Of a stretch of 64,000 nucleotides of DNA, positions 33,641-44,584 are shown one piece after another. Numbering within the stretch: the stretch's first letter is position 1; each line of letters opens with the position of its first letter. The position numbers and the translations under genes are program-made. Origin of the DNA: Larix kaempferi (taxonomy: Eukaryota; Streptophyta; Pinopsida; Pinales; Pinaceae). The notes under the pieces were generated by a model. The model was not told the origin of the DNA and did no database searches. It saw only the letters and a list, made by a program, of their open reading frames with translations. The stretch is from NCBI GenBank assembly GCA_027924585.1, contig BSBM01000440.1, forward strand, positions 9,356,001 through 9,420,000, written 5' to 3'.

Positions 33641-34935
33641 ACGCAGTTTTTTTCTATTCAGATTGCCGATGACTACTATAAAGCTATCATAAACTGCTTG
33701 ACTATTGGGTTGGAACCCATTGAGTTCACCATGGAGCAGAAGAAATAGCTGGTAGTAAGGGAAACAGACTTCACCATAATTGCAGGAAAACTATACAAAT
33801 TTGGACCGGATGAAGTGATACACAGATGTGTACTGGAGCATGAGAAGCCATTTATTTTGGCTGAGGCACATTCAGGTATATCGGGAGGTCATTGTGCAGG
33901 AAGGGCTACTATGCAGAAGATATTGCGAGTAGGGCTATCGTGGCCTACTATTCACAAAGATGCGAAGGAACATTGCTAGAACTGTGATGTTTGTCAAAGG
34001 AAAGGGAAGCCATTGCGACGAGACGAGATGCCTTTGAATTCGTAGCTGACACTTCAGGCATTTGAGAAATGGGTAATTGATTTTGTGGGACCTATAAATC
34101 CACCGAGAAAAATAACTGGTGCAATATATATTATTACTACTACTGATTATCTCACCAGATAGGTGGAAGCAAAGACAGTAAAGAACTGTAGCGCAGTTCA
34201 TTTTTTAGAACATCCTTACAAGGTTTGGATGCCTCAAGATTTTGATGAGTGATCAAGGGACTCATTTTCTAAACAGAACTATTGAGGCATTGACAGAAGA
34301 ATTCCACATTCATCATCAGCGAAGTACGCCATATCATCGGCAAGCAAATGGAACTGTTGAAGCTTTCAATAAAGTACTGGAGAATGCGCTAACTAAGATA
34401 TGCAATGTGAATAGGGATGACTGGTATCTGCACATGCCAACTGTGTTGTGGGCATACAGAACTACTTCCAAGAAATTGACTGGCTACACACCTTTTTTAT
34501 TTGTCTATGGACAAGAAGCAGTGATGCCAATGGAGTATATTGTTCCCAGCTTGAGAATAACTGCATTTACAGGAATGGAAGATCAAGAGGCACTAGAAGA
34601 AAGGCTTCTACACTTGGTTGGTCTGGAGGAAGATCGCTTCATTGCAGGCTTTCACCAACAAGTGAAGAAAGAAAGAGAAAAAGAATGGCATGATCTACAC
34701 ATCAAGAACAAGTCCTTTCGGGTAGGTGATTTAGTCATCCTATATGATAGAAAATTTATAAAATTTCCTGGTAAGTTTAAGACTGCATTGGATTGGTCCA
34801 TATACTATTGTACATGTTAATAACGCTGGCACAGTTCAGTTAGCCACATTAACTGGAGATGATCTACCTGGATTGGTCAATGGAAGTAGGCTAAAACCCT
34901 ATCGGGATAGCCCTACTTCCCAGAACCTTCTGTAG
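33641..34935 (+). pseudogene. Gypsy-2 integrase
   Basis: The zinc region reads EAHSGISGGHCAGRATMQ .. HC-stop-NCDVCQRKGK. The core carries Asp in WVIDFVGPINPP, Asp in [11 protein letters not shown] and Glu in [15 protein letters not shown], so the D,D,E triad is present. A frameshift near 34210 and another near 34790 break it, and several TAG codons replace Gln, Trp or similar. The C-terminus is [20 protein letters not shown] and GSRLKPYRDSPTSQNLL, ending at a TAG (34933-34935). There is no chromodomain after it. Confidence 0.92.
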
Positions 34936-35452
34936 AGTGTAGCCAAAAAAAACAAAAAAGAGAAAGAGAAAAGAAAAGTAGAACTACGCAACGCGAAGCT
35001 CAAAACGGTAGCTGCGTAGATCGAATGAAGGAGAGAATGTTCAAGTTTAGGACCGAGAAGCTCAAAATGTCAAAGCAACTGCGCTGGAGTAGAGACGGTC
35101 CACCATGCCGTTCGACACAATATTCCAGCAAAGTAGCAATTAGAATGTTGGTCGCAAATATAGCCATTATACAATACTTTTTCTACCGACTGCTCGAGCA
35201 TTTAATGCAGAAATAGTCATTCTGAATGAGTTAATGAAGGAAAGGACCCAAATCTTTATCGGATTTGGCCAATGAATACCGCATTTAATGCTTATCTATC
35301 CATTGAGGGGTGCAGAGGAGGCTAGCTGCACCTATAAATACCACTGTATTTGGACTCACGGGTGTTACTGATACCTTTGAATTTTCTTGTGAGGGATACT
35401 TTGCGATTGTTTAGAGAAAGTTATCAGAAATATTGGCGTTCTATCCAGACCT
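34936..35452 (+). promoter_or_regulatory. Spacer before the Gypsy-2 extra ORF, with an internal TATA box
   Basis: About 500 bp of non-coding sequence contain TATAAATA at 35333-35340 followed by a plausible start region, and then the target site of Gypsy-3. After removing Gypsy-3, the extra ORF starts about 150 bp further on. An internal promoter giving a separate transcript for that ORF is an inference. Confidence 0.4.
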
Positions 35453-35857
35453 TGTTAGGAACCCATGTCAACCCTTCTATTTACTTTGTTAGTATATTGT
35501 TGTTGGATGCATATGCTTTGTAAGTCGTCCCATAGTATTTGTTGATCCATAGTTTGTCTTATTGTTGTTGGATGCATATGCTTTGTAAGTTGTCCCATAG
35601 TAATTGTTGATCCATAGTTTGTATTGGCCCATGGTTTGTATTGACACATGGTATTGACCCATGGTATTGGCACCTAGACTTAGTATATAAGTTTGTGTTG
35701 AGACCAATGAAGGTACTGTGAAGTTATTTGTATTAAGCTTGCTCAAAGGAGGTTTCCCCCTCGAAGTGGCCTGTGATCAATACAAAAGTGATTATGAGTT
35801 CTTTTATTTCTCCTATTTCGTGTGTTTTCATTAATTCATTATTGCAGGTTCTTCACA
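35453..35857 (+). repeat. Gypsy-3 5' LTR (405 bp)
   Basis: U3 carries a 65-bp direct duplication: GGATGCATATGCTTTG at 35505 and again at 35570. A TATATAA box lies at 35684-35690. The primer site begins at 35860. Confidence 0.95.
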
Positions 35858-35859
35858 TC

Positions 35860-35871
35860 TGGTATCAAAGC
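35860..35871 (+). promoter_or_regulatory. Gypsy-3 primer-binding site
   Basis: TGGTATCAAAGC, two bases after the LTR, matches the tRNA-iMet type with one change from TGGTATCAGAGC. Confidence 0.85.
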
Positions 35872-36465
35872 ACCTTCTTGGGCTCCCTGGGTGAAATTTT
35901 TACCAATTTTTTTTTTCGCCTCTGTTGCAGATTTGGATCTGGGAATAATCCCTATCCTCTTAACTGTGGGAAGTACTTGGGAATAAGCCCTAAAACTCAT
36001 TGTGAGGAGTACCACAGGAACCCCAAAGTAGCTGGCCCATTGAGAGGACCTGCTAGCGAAAAGGGAAATGAACCCTACCTGATTGACTAGTTCCCACCCG
36101 TGAGGTAAACCAAGAGCTATCGTTTGTGGCAAATCGGTTATCAGTTTTACCTGAGTTGTGGAGTGAGGGGTACTTCCCCAATACGCAAGCCATCAGATAG
36201 CATTGGTGGCCGAGTGAATCCCCTAAATCGATAGGAAGCCGAACATACCTGGGGTCCATATCTATTTTCTGCTGAACTGTTGTCGATCACTTTCGTGCCG
36301 TTTCAGATCCATTTTGAAAGTCGTTCCATATCCAACCGTTTCAAATCAAGTCATTTTCGATCCATTCGACGTTGTTTCAAATCCATTTGTTGCCGATCAC
36401 TTCTGCGTCGTTGCAGATCCATCTGTGTCTGCTCCCTTCTGCGTCGTAGCAGATCCATTCTGAAT

Positions 36466-36486
36466 ATATATATATATATATATATA
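36466..36486. repeat. (AT)n microsatellite
   Basis: A run of about ten TA dinucleotides in the Gypsy-3 leader. It has no other visible significance. Confidence 0.9.
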
Positions 36487-36936
36487 ATTCCATTTTTTCT
36501 CCATATCTCCCTTGTTGTAACTCCGTTTCCCTTGAAACTTCACGGACACCCCTGCAATCCCATTCTGCATATTTCATTCCTGAGGACCCTATCTCAAATT
36601 CTACTTCCCAAAGTCAAAAATCTCACATTTGTCTATTTTTAGAGTTTGCCATAACATCTTCAATGTTCACCCACTCACCTCCAAATTTTTCCACAGTGTT
36701 CATTCCCTATTTCTGCTTCTTTGTCCCTCTTTGACCAATTTTCTCATTCTTTCACCCTGCTTCTAAAATCCCCATTTTTTGCTTCCTTGTCCATCAGAAA
36801 GTGTCCAAAACCTAGTCAAACCCCAATTACCCATCTGAGTTTTTCCCAAATCCAAATTTCTCTTTACTAAATAATCTTTTGTTTGTCTTTTTCTATCCAT
36901 TCCCAAAAAAATAAAAAACAAAAAAAACTCCTGGTT

Positions 36937-37985
36937 ATGGTTGTCACCCGCGTAGGAGCAAAAACCATGGAGGAAGCACTTGCAGCCATCCAAACCAAAA
37001 TCCAATATCTCAATGGAAAATTTCTCCGCCTCCATCTTCATCATTCAGCCATGAACAATAACCGATTGCAAGAATCTTCTGCAGCCAATGGGTTCTCTTC
37101 TTCCAACAATTTCCATGGACTGAAGCTTGAATTTCCTTGTTTCAATGGTACTGATCCAACTAGATGGATTTATCATGCAGAACAGTATTTCAATCTGCAT
37201 AATACTTTTGATCTCCAAAAAGTTCCACTTGCATCCTTTGATTTGGAACAGGAATCCCTTCAATGGTACCATTGGTACATCAAGGCTCGATGAGCCAAAA
37301 TGGACATATTTTTGCCAACTCCTTTTGCAACGATTTGTTCCTAGTGCTTTTGATTACTTCACCGGAGCACTCACTAAACTTCGTGAAAGTGGCACTATGA
37401 GAGAGTATCAGACATAATTTTGGAAACTAGCCAATCACACAGAAGAATTGTCTGATGAATTCTACATGAGTTGTTTTATCAGTGTTCTTAAGGATGAAAT
37501 CTGGTCAGAGGTTATAATGTTCTGTCCCAACACAATGATGGAATTCCTAGGGTTGGCTAAGTTGGCAGAATACAAGATTGCAACCCAACAACGCTCCAAA
37601 CCACTTTTGTTCCCTTTCGAAATATGGTTTCTCAACGACCTCCCATCCCGCCAGATCCTCGACCAACTCTTATCAAGCATTTGTCTGAAATAGAGATGCA
37701 GGCATGCAGAGAAAAAGTGTTTTGTTATAATTGTGAGGAGAAATTCACTCAAAGACATAGATGTGTTCGACAAAATCTCTATCTCTTGGATATGGATTCT
37801 CCTCCTACCTCTACAATTGGTGAAAAAACTCTAGATACACTGGATGATCAGGTCGACATTCAGGAGCTGCCTATTGACCCCCCATCTCAGGATGAACAAC
37901 CAGACATATCTCTCCATGATTTATCCGGTGTGACCACCCCCCAAATAATGTGGGTCAGGGGTTACTTCAAGAAGCTCCCTCTTAC
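36937..37985 (+). pseudogene. Gypsy-3 gag with zinc-binding motif
   Basis: The ATG at 36937 opens MVVTRVGAKTMEEALAAIQT, a short coil, then the capsid: LEFPCFNGTDPTRWIYHAEQ, YFNLHNTFDLQKVPLASF and WYHWYIKA. A frameshift near 37290 moves to PKWTYFCQLLLQRFVPSAFD and, after stops, EFLGLAKLAEYKIATQQ. The knuckle-like CYNCEEKFTQRHRC comes at about 37725. The last 210 bp (37776-37985), LYLLDMDSPP to GYFKKLPL, lead directly into the protease motif that resumes at 40243. That last part is duplicated at 39648-39857. Confidence 0.88.
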
Positions 37986-38370
37986 TGTTAGGAACCTATG
38001 TCAACCCTTCTCTTTACTATGTTAGTATATTGTTGTTGGACGCATATGCTTTGTAAGTCGTCCCGTAGTATTTGTTGATCCTTAGTTTATATTAGCCCAT
38101 AGTATTGACCCATAGTATTGGACGCATATGCTTTGTAAGTCGTCACGTAGTATTATATGTCCCATGGTTTTGACTCATAGTATTGGGAATAGACTTAGTA
38201 TATAAGTGTGTGTTGAGGTCATTGAAGGCACCGTGAAGTTAATTGTATTGAGCTTTCTCAAAGGAGGTTGCCCCCTCGAAGTGGCCCGTGATCAATATAA
38301 AAGCGATTCTGTTCTATTATTTCTGATATCTCGTGTATTTGCATTAATTAATTATTGCAGGTATATCACA
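37986..38370 (+). repeat. Gypsy-4 left LTR (385 bp)
   Basis: TGTTAGGAACC..TATATCACA. Same family as the Gypsy-3 LTRs but a distinct subtype (385 not 405 bp). Followed at 38373-38384 by TGGTATCAGAGC, a perfect tRNA-iMet primer site. Confidence 0.95.
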
Positions 38371-38372
38371 TC

Positions 38373-38384
38373 TGGTATCAGAGC
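38373..38384 (+). promoter_or_regulatory. Gypsy-4 primer-binding site (tRNA-iMet)
   Basis: TGGTATCAGAGC two bases after the left LTR. Confidence 0.9.
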
Positions 38385-39264
38385 ACTTTCCTTGGCACAA
38401 GTGGGAAATTTTTTTCTTTTTTTGGGCGGCGACTTTCAGATCAATTTCTGAAAATTTCTGCAAAAAATCAGAAGAAACCGATTGCATATCTGAATTCCTC
38501 TTTCAAAAATACGCAGTTTCAAAAAAAAAAATCATCTCATTTGGAGTTCTAAAAGTGGAAATATCGCGGATTTAAAATCAACAATTTTTCAGAATTTCGG
38601 TGACGGCCGCGAAAATTGCGGCGAGAAAATATTTTGACCAAATACTCAGATTTCTATTCCGCTTTCATGGGTAGAAGCAGAGTGGTTGTTCCAGTTCCGG
38701 AAACATGCTATAATAGCGATTCTGAGCAATATAGATTCGGTTTTTGAATATTGGGTGGAATTTCTGCCCAATTTTTTTCTGTTGCAGGTTCGGATTTGGG
38801 AATCATCCCTATCCGCTTAACTGTGGGAAGTACTTGGGCATAAGCCCTAAAACTCATTGTGAGGAGTACCACAGGAACCCCGAAGTAGCTGGCCCATTGA
38901 GAGGACCTGCCAGCGGAAAGGGCAACGACCCCTACCTGATTGACTAGTTCCCACCCGTGAGGTAAACCAAGAGCTGTCGTTTGTGGCAAAGCGGTTATCA
39001 GTTTTACCTAAGCCGTGGAGTGAGGGGTACTGCCCCAATATGTAAGCCGTCAGACAGCATTGGTGGCCGAGTGAAACCCTTGAACTGTTAAGAAGCCGCA
39101 CATACCTGGGGTCCATATCTACTTTCAGCTGAACTATTGTTGATCACTGCTGCGCCGTTTCAAATCCATTTGCAAGCCGTTCCAGATTCAGCCGTTTTCA
39201 ATCCATTCGGCATTGTTCTAGATCCCTTTTGAGTCGTAGCCACTCCAGTCTGAAGAAAAAAAAA

Positions 39265-39857
39265 ATGGTTATGGTTGTCACCCATGCAGGAGAAAACACC
39301 ATGGAGGAAGCACTTGTAGCCATCCAAACCAAACTCCAAGATCTGGATGAAAAATTTCTCAGCCTCCATCTTCAGCATTCAGCCATGAACAATAACCGAT
39401 AGCCAGAATCTTTTGCAGCCACTGGGTTCTCTTCTTCCAACAATTTTCGTGGGCCGAAGTTTGATTTTCCTCGCTTCAATGGTACTGATCCGACTGGATG
39501 GATATACCGAGCAGAACAATATTTCAGTCTGCATAATACTTTTGATGTCCAGAAAGTTCCACTTGCATGCTTTCATTTGGAACAGGAAGCCCTTCAATGG
39601 TACCGTTGGTACATCAAAGCTCATCCCGAGCCAAACTGGATATGGATTCTCTATCTCTTGGATATGGATTCTCCTCCTACCTCTACAATTGGTGAAAAAA
39701 CTCTAGATACACTGGATGATCAGGTCGACATTCAGGAGCTGCCTATTGACCCCCCATCTCAGGATGAACAACCAGACATATCTCTCCATGATTTATCCGG
39801 TGTGACCACCCCCCAAATAATGTGGGTCAGGGGTTACTTCAAGAAGCTCCCTCTTAC
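39265..39857 (+). pseudogene. Gypsy-4 gag fused to the Gypsy-3-type gag end
   Basis: The ATG at 39265 starts MVMVVTHAGENTMEEALVAI, with one TAG at 39400-39402, then FDFPRFNGTDPTGWIYRAEQ and QALQWYRWYIKAHPEPNW-like capsid sequence (the first residues read EALQWYRW). The capsid is then fused, after an internal deletion, to LYLLDMDSPP..KLPL. The join lies at a GGATATGGATTCT string that also occurs 21 bp downstream, a likely template-slip point. The frame stays open through the fusion into the right LTR. A mini-gag of about 200 codons; the knuckle is deleted. Confidence 0.85.
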
Positions 39858-40242
39858 TGTTAGGAACCTATGTCAACCCTTCTCTTTACTATGTTAGTAT
39901 ATTGTTGTTGGACGCATATGCTTTGTAAGTCGTCCCGTAGTATTTGTTGATCCTTAGTTTATATTAGCCCATAGTATTGACCCATAGTATTGGACGCATA
40001 TGCTTTGTAAGTCGTCCCATAGTATTATATGTCCCATGGTTTTGACTCATAGTATTGGGCATAGACTTAGTATATAAGTGTGTGTTGAGGTCATTGAAGG
40101 CACCGTGAAGTTAATTGTATTGATCTTGCTCAAAGGAGGTTGCCCCCTCGAAGTGGCCCGTGATCAATATAAAAGCGATTCTGTTCTATTATTTCTGATA
40201 TCTCGTGTATTTGCATTAATTAATTATTGCAGGTATATCACA
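39858..40242 (+). repeat. Gypsy-4 right LTR (385 bp)
   Basis: Directly preceded by coding sequence, not by a purine tract, which is abnormal for a 3' LTR. It ends TATATCACA and is followed by CTTAC and the Gypsy-3 protease. Confidence 0.95.
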
Positions 40243-40620
40243 CTTACAATACTCATTGATTCTGGTAGCACTCATAACTTCATTGACCCTTGGATCGCTA
40301 AACACACTGATTGTTTTGTCCATCCTTGCTCCAACTTTGAAGTCATGGTTTCTAATGGGGGCACCTTACCTTGCAAGGGGAAGTGTCACAATGTGCATAT
40401 ATTTTTGGAATATTATAACCCACACTCTGACATATTTTCCTTGTCCCTTGGAGGATGTGATGTGGTTTTGGGTGTTCAATGGTTACGCACACTTGGCCGC
40501 ATTTTATGGGATTTTACTGAACTTTGGATGCAGTTTTTAGTCAATGGGAAACAACAAAAATTTAAGGGATTACAACAAGGGTCTCTCCGCATGATCAGTT
40601 CACATCACCTGGAAAAGATA
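40243..40620 (+). pseudogene. Gypsy-3 protease
   Basis: It reads LTILIDSGSTHNFIDPWIAK, with the catalytic D-S-G, then GGCDVVLGVQWLRTLGRILW, the second conserved patch, and LWMQFLVNGKQQKFKGLQ. The frame is open from before the LTR junction. The protease matures Gag-Pol. Its N-terminal side is separated from gag by Gypsy-4. Confidence 0.9.
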
Positions 40621-41088
40621 CTTAAGAAGAATTCACATGGTGTCATCGCTCAACTCCATTCCATTCAGATTCACCCATCAACGGTCTCCTCTACTTCCTT
40701 GGATAGATATGCAGGTGTCCTTGATGAACCAGTGGGATTGTTGCCTTCAAGAGAAATTTCCTGTAAGAATTTAGCTGCATCTACATGTCAGCAGGAAATG
40801 ATGGCTATTTTGCATGCAGTACAAAAGTGGCAGCCATACCTATTAGGGAATTATTTCTACATCAAGACTGATCTCAAGAGTCTAGAAAATTTCCTGGAAC
40901 AATGGGTATCCTCCCCAGCACACCTGAAATGGGTTATCCAACTCATGGGTTATGCCTATGCGATCACTTACAAGAAGGGTAAGGACAATATGGTGGCAGA
41001 TGTTCCTTCTCACACATTTGATGACCCAGTTTCTCTTACAGTTATTTCTCTGCTTGTTCCAAATTGGTTGCAATTTGTTCAATAGGGC
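40621..41088 (+). pseudogene. Gypsy-3 RNase H fragment fused after a deletion of RT
   Basis: The protease frame runs through a short unrecognised stretch straight into the C-terminal half of RNase H: QQEMMAILHAVQKWQPYLLG (catalytic Glu in QEMMAI), YFYIKTDLKSLENFL (catalytic Asp in TDLKSL), HLKWVIQLMGYAYAITYKKG and NMVADVPS. RT and the front of RNase H are gone without breaking the frame. The frame ends near 41085. Confidence 0.88.
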
Positions 41089-41695
41089 TATCTCTTCTAT
41101 GATCTCCATGCTTCTTCATCTGCAGGGCACTTTAGGTTCCTCAAAATGTATGACTGGGAACAATGTAACTTCTTTTGGTAGGGACTGAAAATGACAATTC
41201 AATAGATGGTGGCTGACTATGATACTTTCCAGCTCAACAAGGGTGAAACGACACTCCTTTTGGGACTGCTCGAACCCTTTCCCATCCCTACACATATTTG
41301 GACAACTATTTCTATGGATTTACTAGAAGCGCTCCAGTGGTACAATACCACATCTAAAAGGATACCATATGCAGTAGTCTATGGACAGGCACCGCCAATT
41401 CTTCTTCCATACACCCTTAGCAGCTCCCCAGTTCAGGAAATTGACTCAATTCTTCGAAACCGCAATCAGATTATTCTCATTTTGTAGGATAATCTTCACA
41501 TGGCAATAATTCTGAGTGCACGTTTCATGCAGATGATATGGTTCTTCTTCATCTACATCCTTCCAAGGAACCCTCCCTGAAACTCACAAGGAATCAGTGG
41601 CTTGGAATGCAACCCGAGGATGCTACAGGGGAACCACTCCTTCATATTTTGCATCAATTTCCACATCTAAAGCTTTGAGGACAAATCTTTTTCTA
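41089..41695 (+). pseudogene. Gypsy-3 integrase fragments
   Basis: Pieces remain: VADYDTFQLNKGETTLLLGL, LEPFPIPTHIWTTISMDLLE (first catalytic Asp in SMD), then after a deletion WYNTTSKRIPYAVVYGQAPP. The central core with the second Asp and the Glu is missing. The end (41490-41695) reads as a degenerate C-terminal domain. Confidence 0.82.
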
Positions 41696-41707
41696 AGGGA
41701 GAGGGGA
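41696..41707 (+). promoter_or_regulatory. Gypsy-3 polypurine tract
   Basis: AAGGGAGAGGGGA-type purine run ending at the base before the 3' LTR (TGTTAGG at 41708). Confidence 0.85.
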
Positions 41708-42112
41708 TGTTAGGAACCCATGTCAACCCTTCTATTTACTTTTTTAGTATATTGTTGTTGGACGCATATGCTTTGTAAGTCGTCCCGTAGTATTTGTTGA
41801 TCCATAGTTTGTCTTATTGTTGTTGGACGCATATTCTTTGTAAGTCGTCCCGTAGTAATTGTTGATCCATAGTTTGTATTGGCCCATCGTCTGTATTGAC
41901 ACATGGTATTGACCCATGGTATTGGAACCTAGACTTAGTATATAAGTTTGTGTTGAGAACAATGAAGGTACTGTGAAGTTATTTGTATTGAGCTTGCTCA
42001 AAGGAGGTTTTCCCCTCGAAGTGGCCTGCGATCAATATAAAAGTGATTATGAGTTATTTTATTTCTGCTATTTCGTGTGTTTTCATTAATTAATTATTGC
42101 GCGTTCTTCACA
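41708..42112 (+). repeat. Gypsy-3 3' LTR (405 bp)
   Basis: Equal in length to 35453-35857, with the same 65-bp U3 duplication. The right GACCT duplication follows at 42113-42117. Confidence 0.96.
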
Positions 42113-42147
42113 GACCTATCCAGTGAATGTAGGAGAGGTCCTCTATT

Positions 42148-44573
42148 GAGCAAGAGTTCACGGTCCAGGAGACTATGAAGGTGTTTAGATATGGGGGAAT
42201 CGAAGGGTTGATGAGAACCCCCATCAAGAAAGTTATAATAGAACAAGGTTAGGCTTCCCGAAGATCACTAAGGCATGGTACAAAAATGAAAGATAAAGGA
42301 AAAGAACCACCGGTGCCTAAAAAGAAGCCAAAAGTGACGAGTTCCGCTGGGAAACAAGGAAATACCTTTGAAGCTAACCCCTGAGTATATATCGTTGCGT
42401 GCATAGGACGCACCAGCCATCAAGCTAATGAAGAATGCCAAGTTTGAGATTCTACTATCTCCTATGTCAAAGCATGTCGAAGTGGGAGGAAATATATTGG
42501 GTAAGACCCCAGAATGTAAGTGGGAGGATTATGACTTGCTTCAGATGCAAAAGGACCCCTATGAACCCAAGTATCTAAAGTTCCAGCCAGACAAGTACAT
42601 GTGCTGGGAGAAATACATCAAAGGAAATCCTACCTTGGTCGTAGAAACTTGGTTATCCAGAGTAGTTGAATTGAGACTGCTCAACCTATTGAGGCTCCCG
42701 CACTTCAACCAATCGCCAGAGCTGAATGCGGTGGTGTGAACCCTTATGTCGCGCAATCACCAGGGATATTTGTGGCTTGATCACAATATCGACCTGAACA
42801 TCGACTTGATCCACCGGATCACTGGATTAAGAAAGAGGGATGAAGACCCGAAGCAGTTCTTTCAAGGAAAGAGCAGGGACAAAGAGGTCACCGTGAAGAT
42901 GAAGAAAAAGCAAACCATTGTCAAAGGGAATATAGGCTTTGTCACGGATGACATAGATGATGAGGCTACGCGATTTTTCACACAACTGCTAGCTGGAAAA
43001 ATTCTAAGAAAGGAAAGACCATTGGAAGTACCCGCAGGCGCAGTACTGCTTGGTGCAAAAGCCACGGAGGGAGGAAGATTCAACTGGTGTCAGTACTTGT
43101 TGAATGAGTTCCTAGAGGAACTGAATGATACATAGACCCATGGTGGTAATTTCCATTTTACATGGTTAATAGTATTGATTGCGTTCGTAGGATGGAAGGA
43201 CCTGAAGAATTACGTTGGCGTAAGAACCGACAACAATGATTGCAGAGGAGGCCGTTATGCAAACCTTTGGGAAAACTTGAATTCAGAAAGACAGCACGCG
43301 ACATCTGAGGTCTTCTCCACTTACTATGAGTAGCCGCGTGAAGCCATTATTGTCACACTGCGGATAACAAAAGAGGTAACAGATAAGTACATTCGCACTG
43401 TCAATTTTTATGCTGACGTGCGTTTTATTCACATTTCAGCCAAGGCACAGAAGAAGAACCCTGAATGGTTCCAAGATAGATACCACATGAATGAAGACAA
43501 CATTGATAACAATATGAAGGAATGGCCTGCTGAATTTAGAGTCAAAGTTGTGGAAATCGAAAGTGGTTCCGCGGAGAGCAATCCCATTCCTACGCCCATT
43601 GTTGAAGAGCCATGGATAGGGAAAAGGAAGGAAGCTGAGAGTCCTGTACAACAAAAGGTGCAAAATAAAAAGCAGAAAGCAGTTAAGGGCCCATTCGAAG
43701 CCAAACTCCATGAGGAATATTACAAGAGGATCACGTCTACAGTAACATTGCAGATGGAATACCTGATGACCGAAAAAGATAAAAAGAATGAGGCAATTCA
43801 ACAAAGTCTACAGAAGAATCTGATCACGCTGCAAGTAATTACATAAAAGATTGAAGAAGTACACCGCCGCTTACCCTTTCCGCAAGACTCAGAATCAGAA
43901 GGGAAGTCAGGGGGTACTTCGCAACCGAAGACAGTGCAACTAGCCCTTACTTTTCCATCGAAGTCGCGCATAATCAAGCTGGACCCATTAAGTGTAAGAT
44001 TGTCGCCGTGCGAGTAGGACATCCAGTATGTGTATGTAGACATTTAGTTTCTTCCAATGGAGGGTCTACATGATATGCACGTGAAGGTTATGGAGGAGAT
44101 CCATGAGAGAGATGTAGTTGCTCGGAACCAGCACCATGACTTAGTTACAAACTATAAGAAGCTGCAGAAGTCTAGCTTAAAGAGGTCCATGCAATTGCAA
44201 GATGAGGATGACTACCGCATGATACTGGAGTCTACATTCACCGCGGTAGCTATGGAGATATATGAATGCGACGAGTTGCCAGACCCTGCGGACACTATTA
44301 TTAAGATCAGCGAGGCGGTCATTGATCTTAATTCCAAAATGAAGGATATGGAGGTTAGTTACGAAGCTAAGATTGCTGCGTTGGAAGCACAGAATCAACC
44401 GAAGACTCCACCTGATCAGGAACAACTCAAAGCAAAGGAAGCGAAAGCTAAGGATATGGTTCCTTAGCTGAGTGCAACCTATCAAGAATTTGCTACTAAA
44501 TTAGCTCTGCCGGAAGAAGACCATCTTGGAGAAGCAGAAGTTCAAAGTGGCTCAGGGAAGAGCCACATGTAAG
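42148..44573 (+). pseudogene. Extra ORF of Gypsy-2 between integrase and 3' LTR
   Basis: Beyond integrase, where a retrovirus would have env, Gypsy-2 carries an ORF of about 800 codons. It begins near 42148 (TVQETMKVFRYGGIEGLMRT) with a basic KKKPKVTSSAGKQG stretch. After one frameshift near 42390 it keeps a single frame to the TAA at 44571-44573, interrupted only by stop codons (42737, 43133, 43330, 43844 and three more). Segments: KLTPEYISLRA, LMKNAKFEILLSPMSKHVEV, ATRFFTQLLAGKILR, WKDLKNYVGVRTDNNDC and a charged, coiled-coil-like C-terminus (HDLVTNYKKLQKSSLKRSMQ). I see no signal peptide or membrane segment and do not recognise a family. It ends 11 bases before the 3' LTR. Confidence 0.7.
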
Positions 44574-44576
44574 TGT

Positions 44577-44584
44577 TAGGGGCC
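44577..44584 (+). promoter_or_regulatory. Weak polypurine tract of Gypsy-2
   Basis: TAGGGGCC precedes the 3' LTR start TGTTGG at 44585. It is short for a polypurine tract; the purine-rich part may have decayed. Confidence 0.45.

Larger units (their letters stand above)
37986..40242 (+). mobile_element. Gypsy-4: LTR-gag-LTR mini-element inside Gypsy-3
   Basis: Two 385-bp LTRs of the same family (37986-38370 and 39858-40242) enclose 1.5 kb. A CTTAC direct repeat flanks it (37981-37985 and 40243-40247), and excising it restores the host frame KLPLTILIDSGSTHNF. It has a primer site and a gag but no protease, RT or integrase and no purine tract. Its last 210 internal bases are identical to the host sequence just left of it. 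The LTRs differ at about 5 of 385 positions. Confidence 0.9.
35453..42112 (+). mobile_element. Gypsy-3: defective Ty3/gypsy element inside Gypsy-2
   Basis: 405-bp LTRs (35453-35857 and 41708-42112) with TGTTAGG..TTCACA tips are flanked by a perfect GACCT duplication (35448-35452 and 42113-42117). Inside: gag, one knuckle, protease, a fragment of RNase H and pieces of integrase; RT is deleted. Gypsy-4 splits it at the gag-protease junction. By eye about 20 differences separate the LTRs (about 5 percent). Confidence 0.96.

Noticed and set aside
42148-44573. Envelope gene in Gypsy-2
   Set aside because: The position fits, but I see no signal peptide, fusion-like or membrane-spanning segment, so I call it only an extra ORF.
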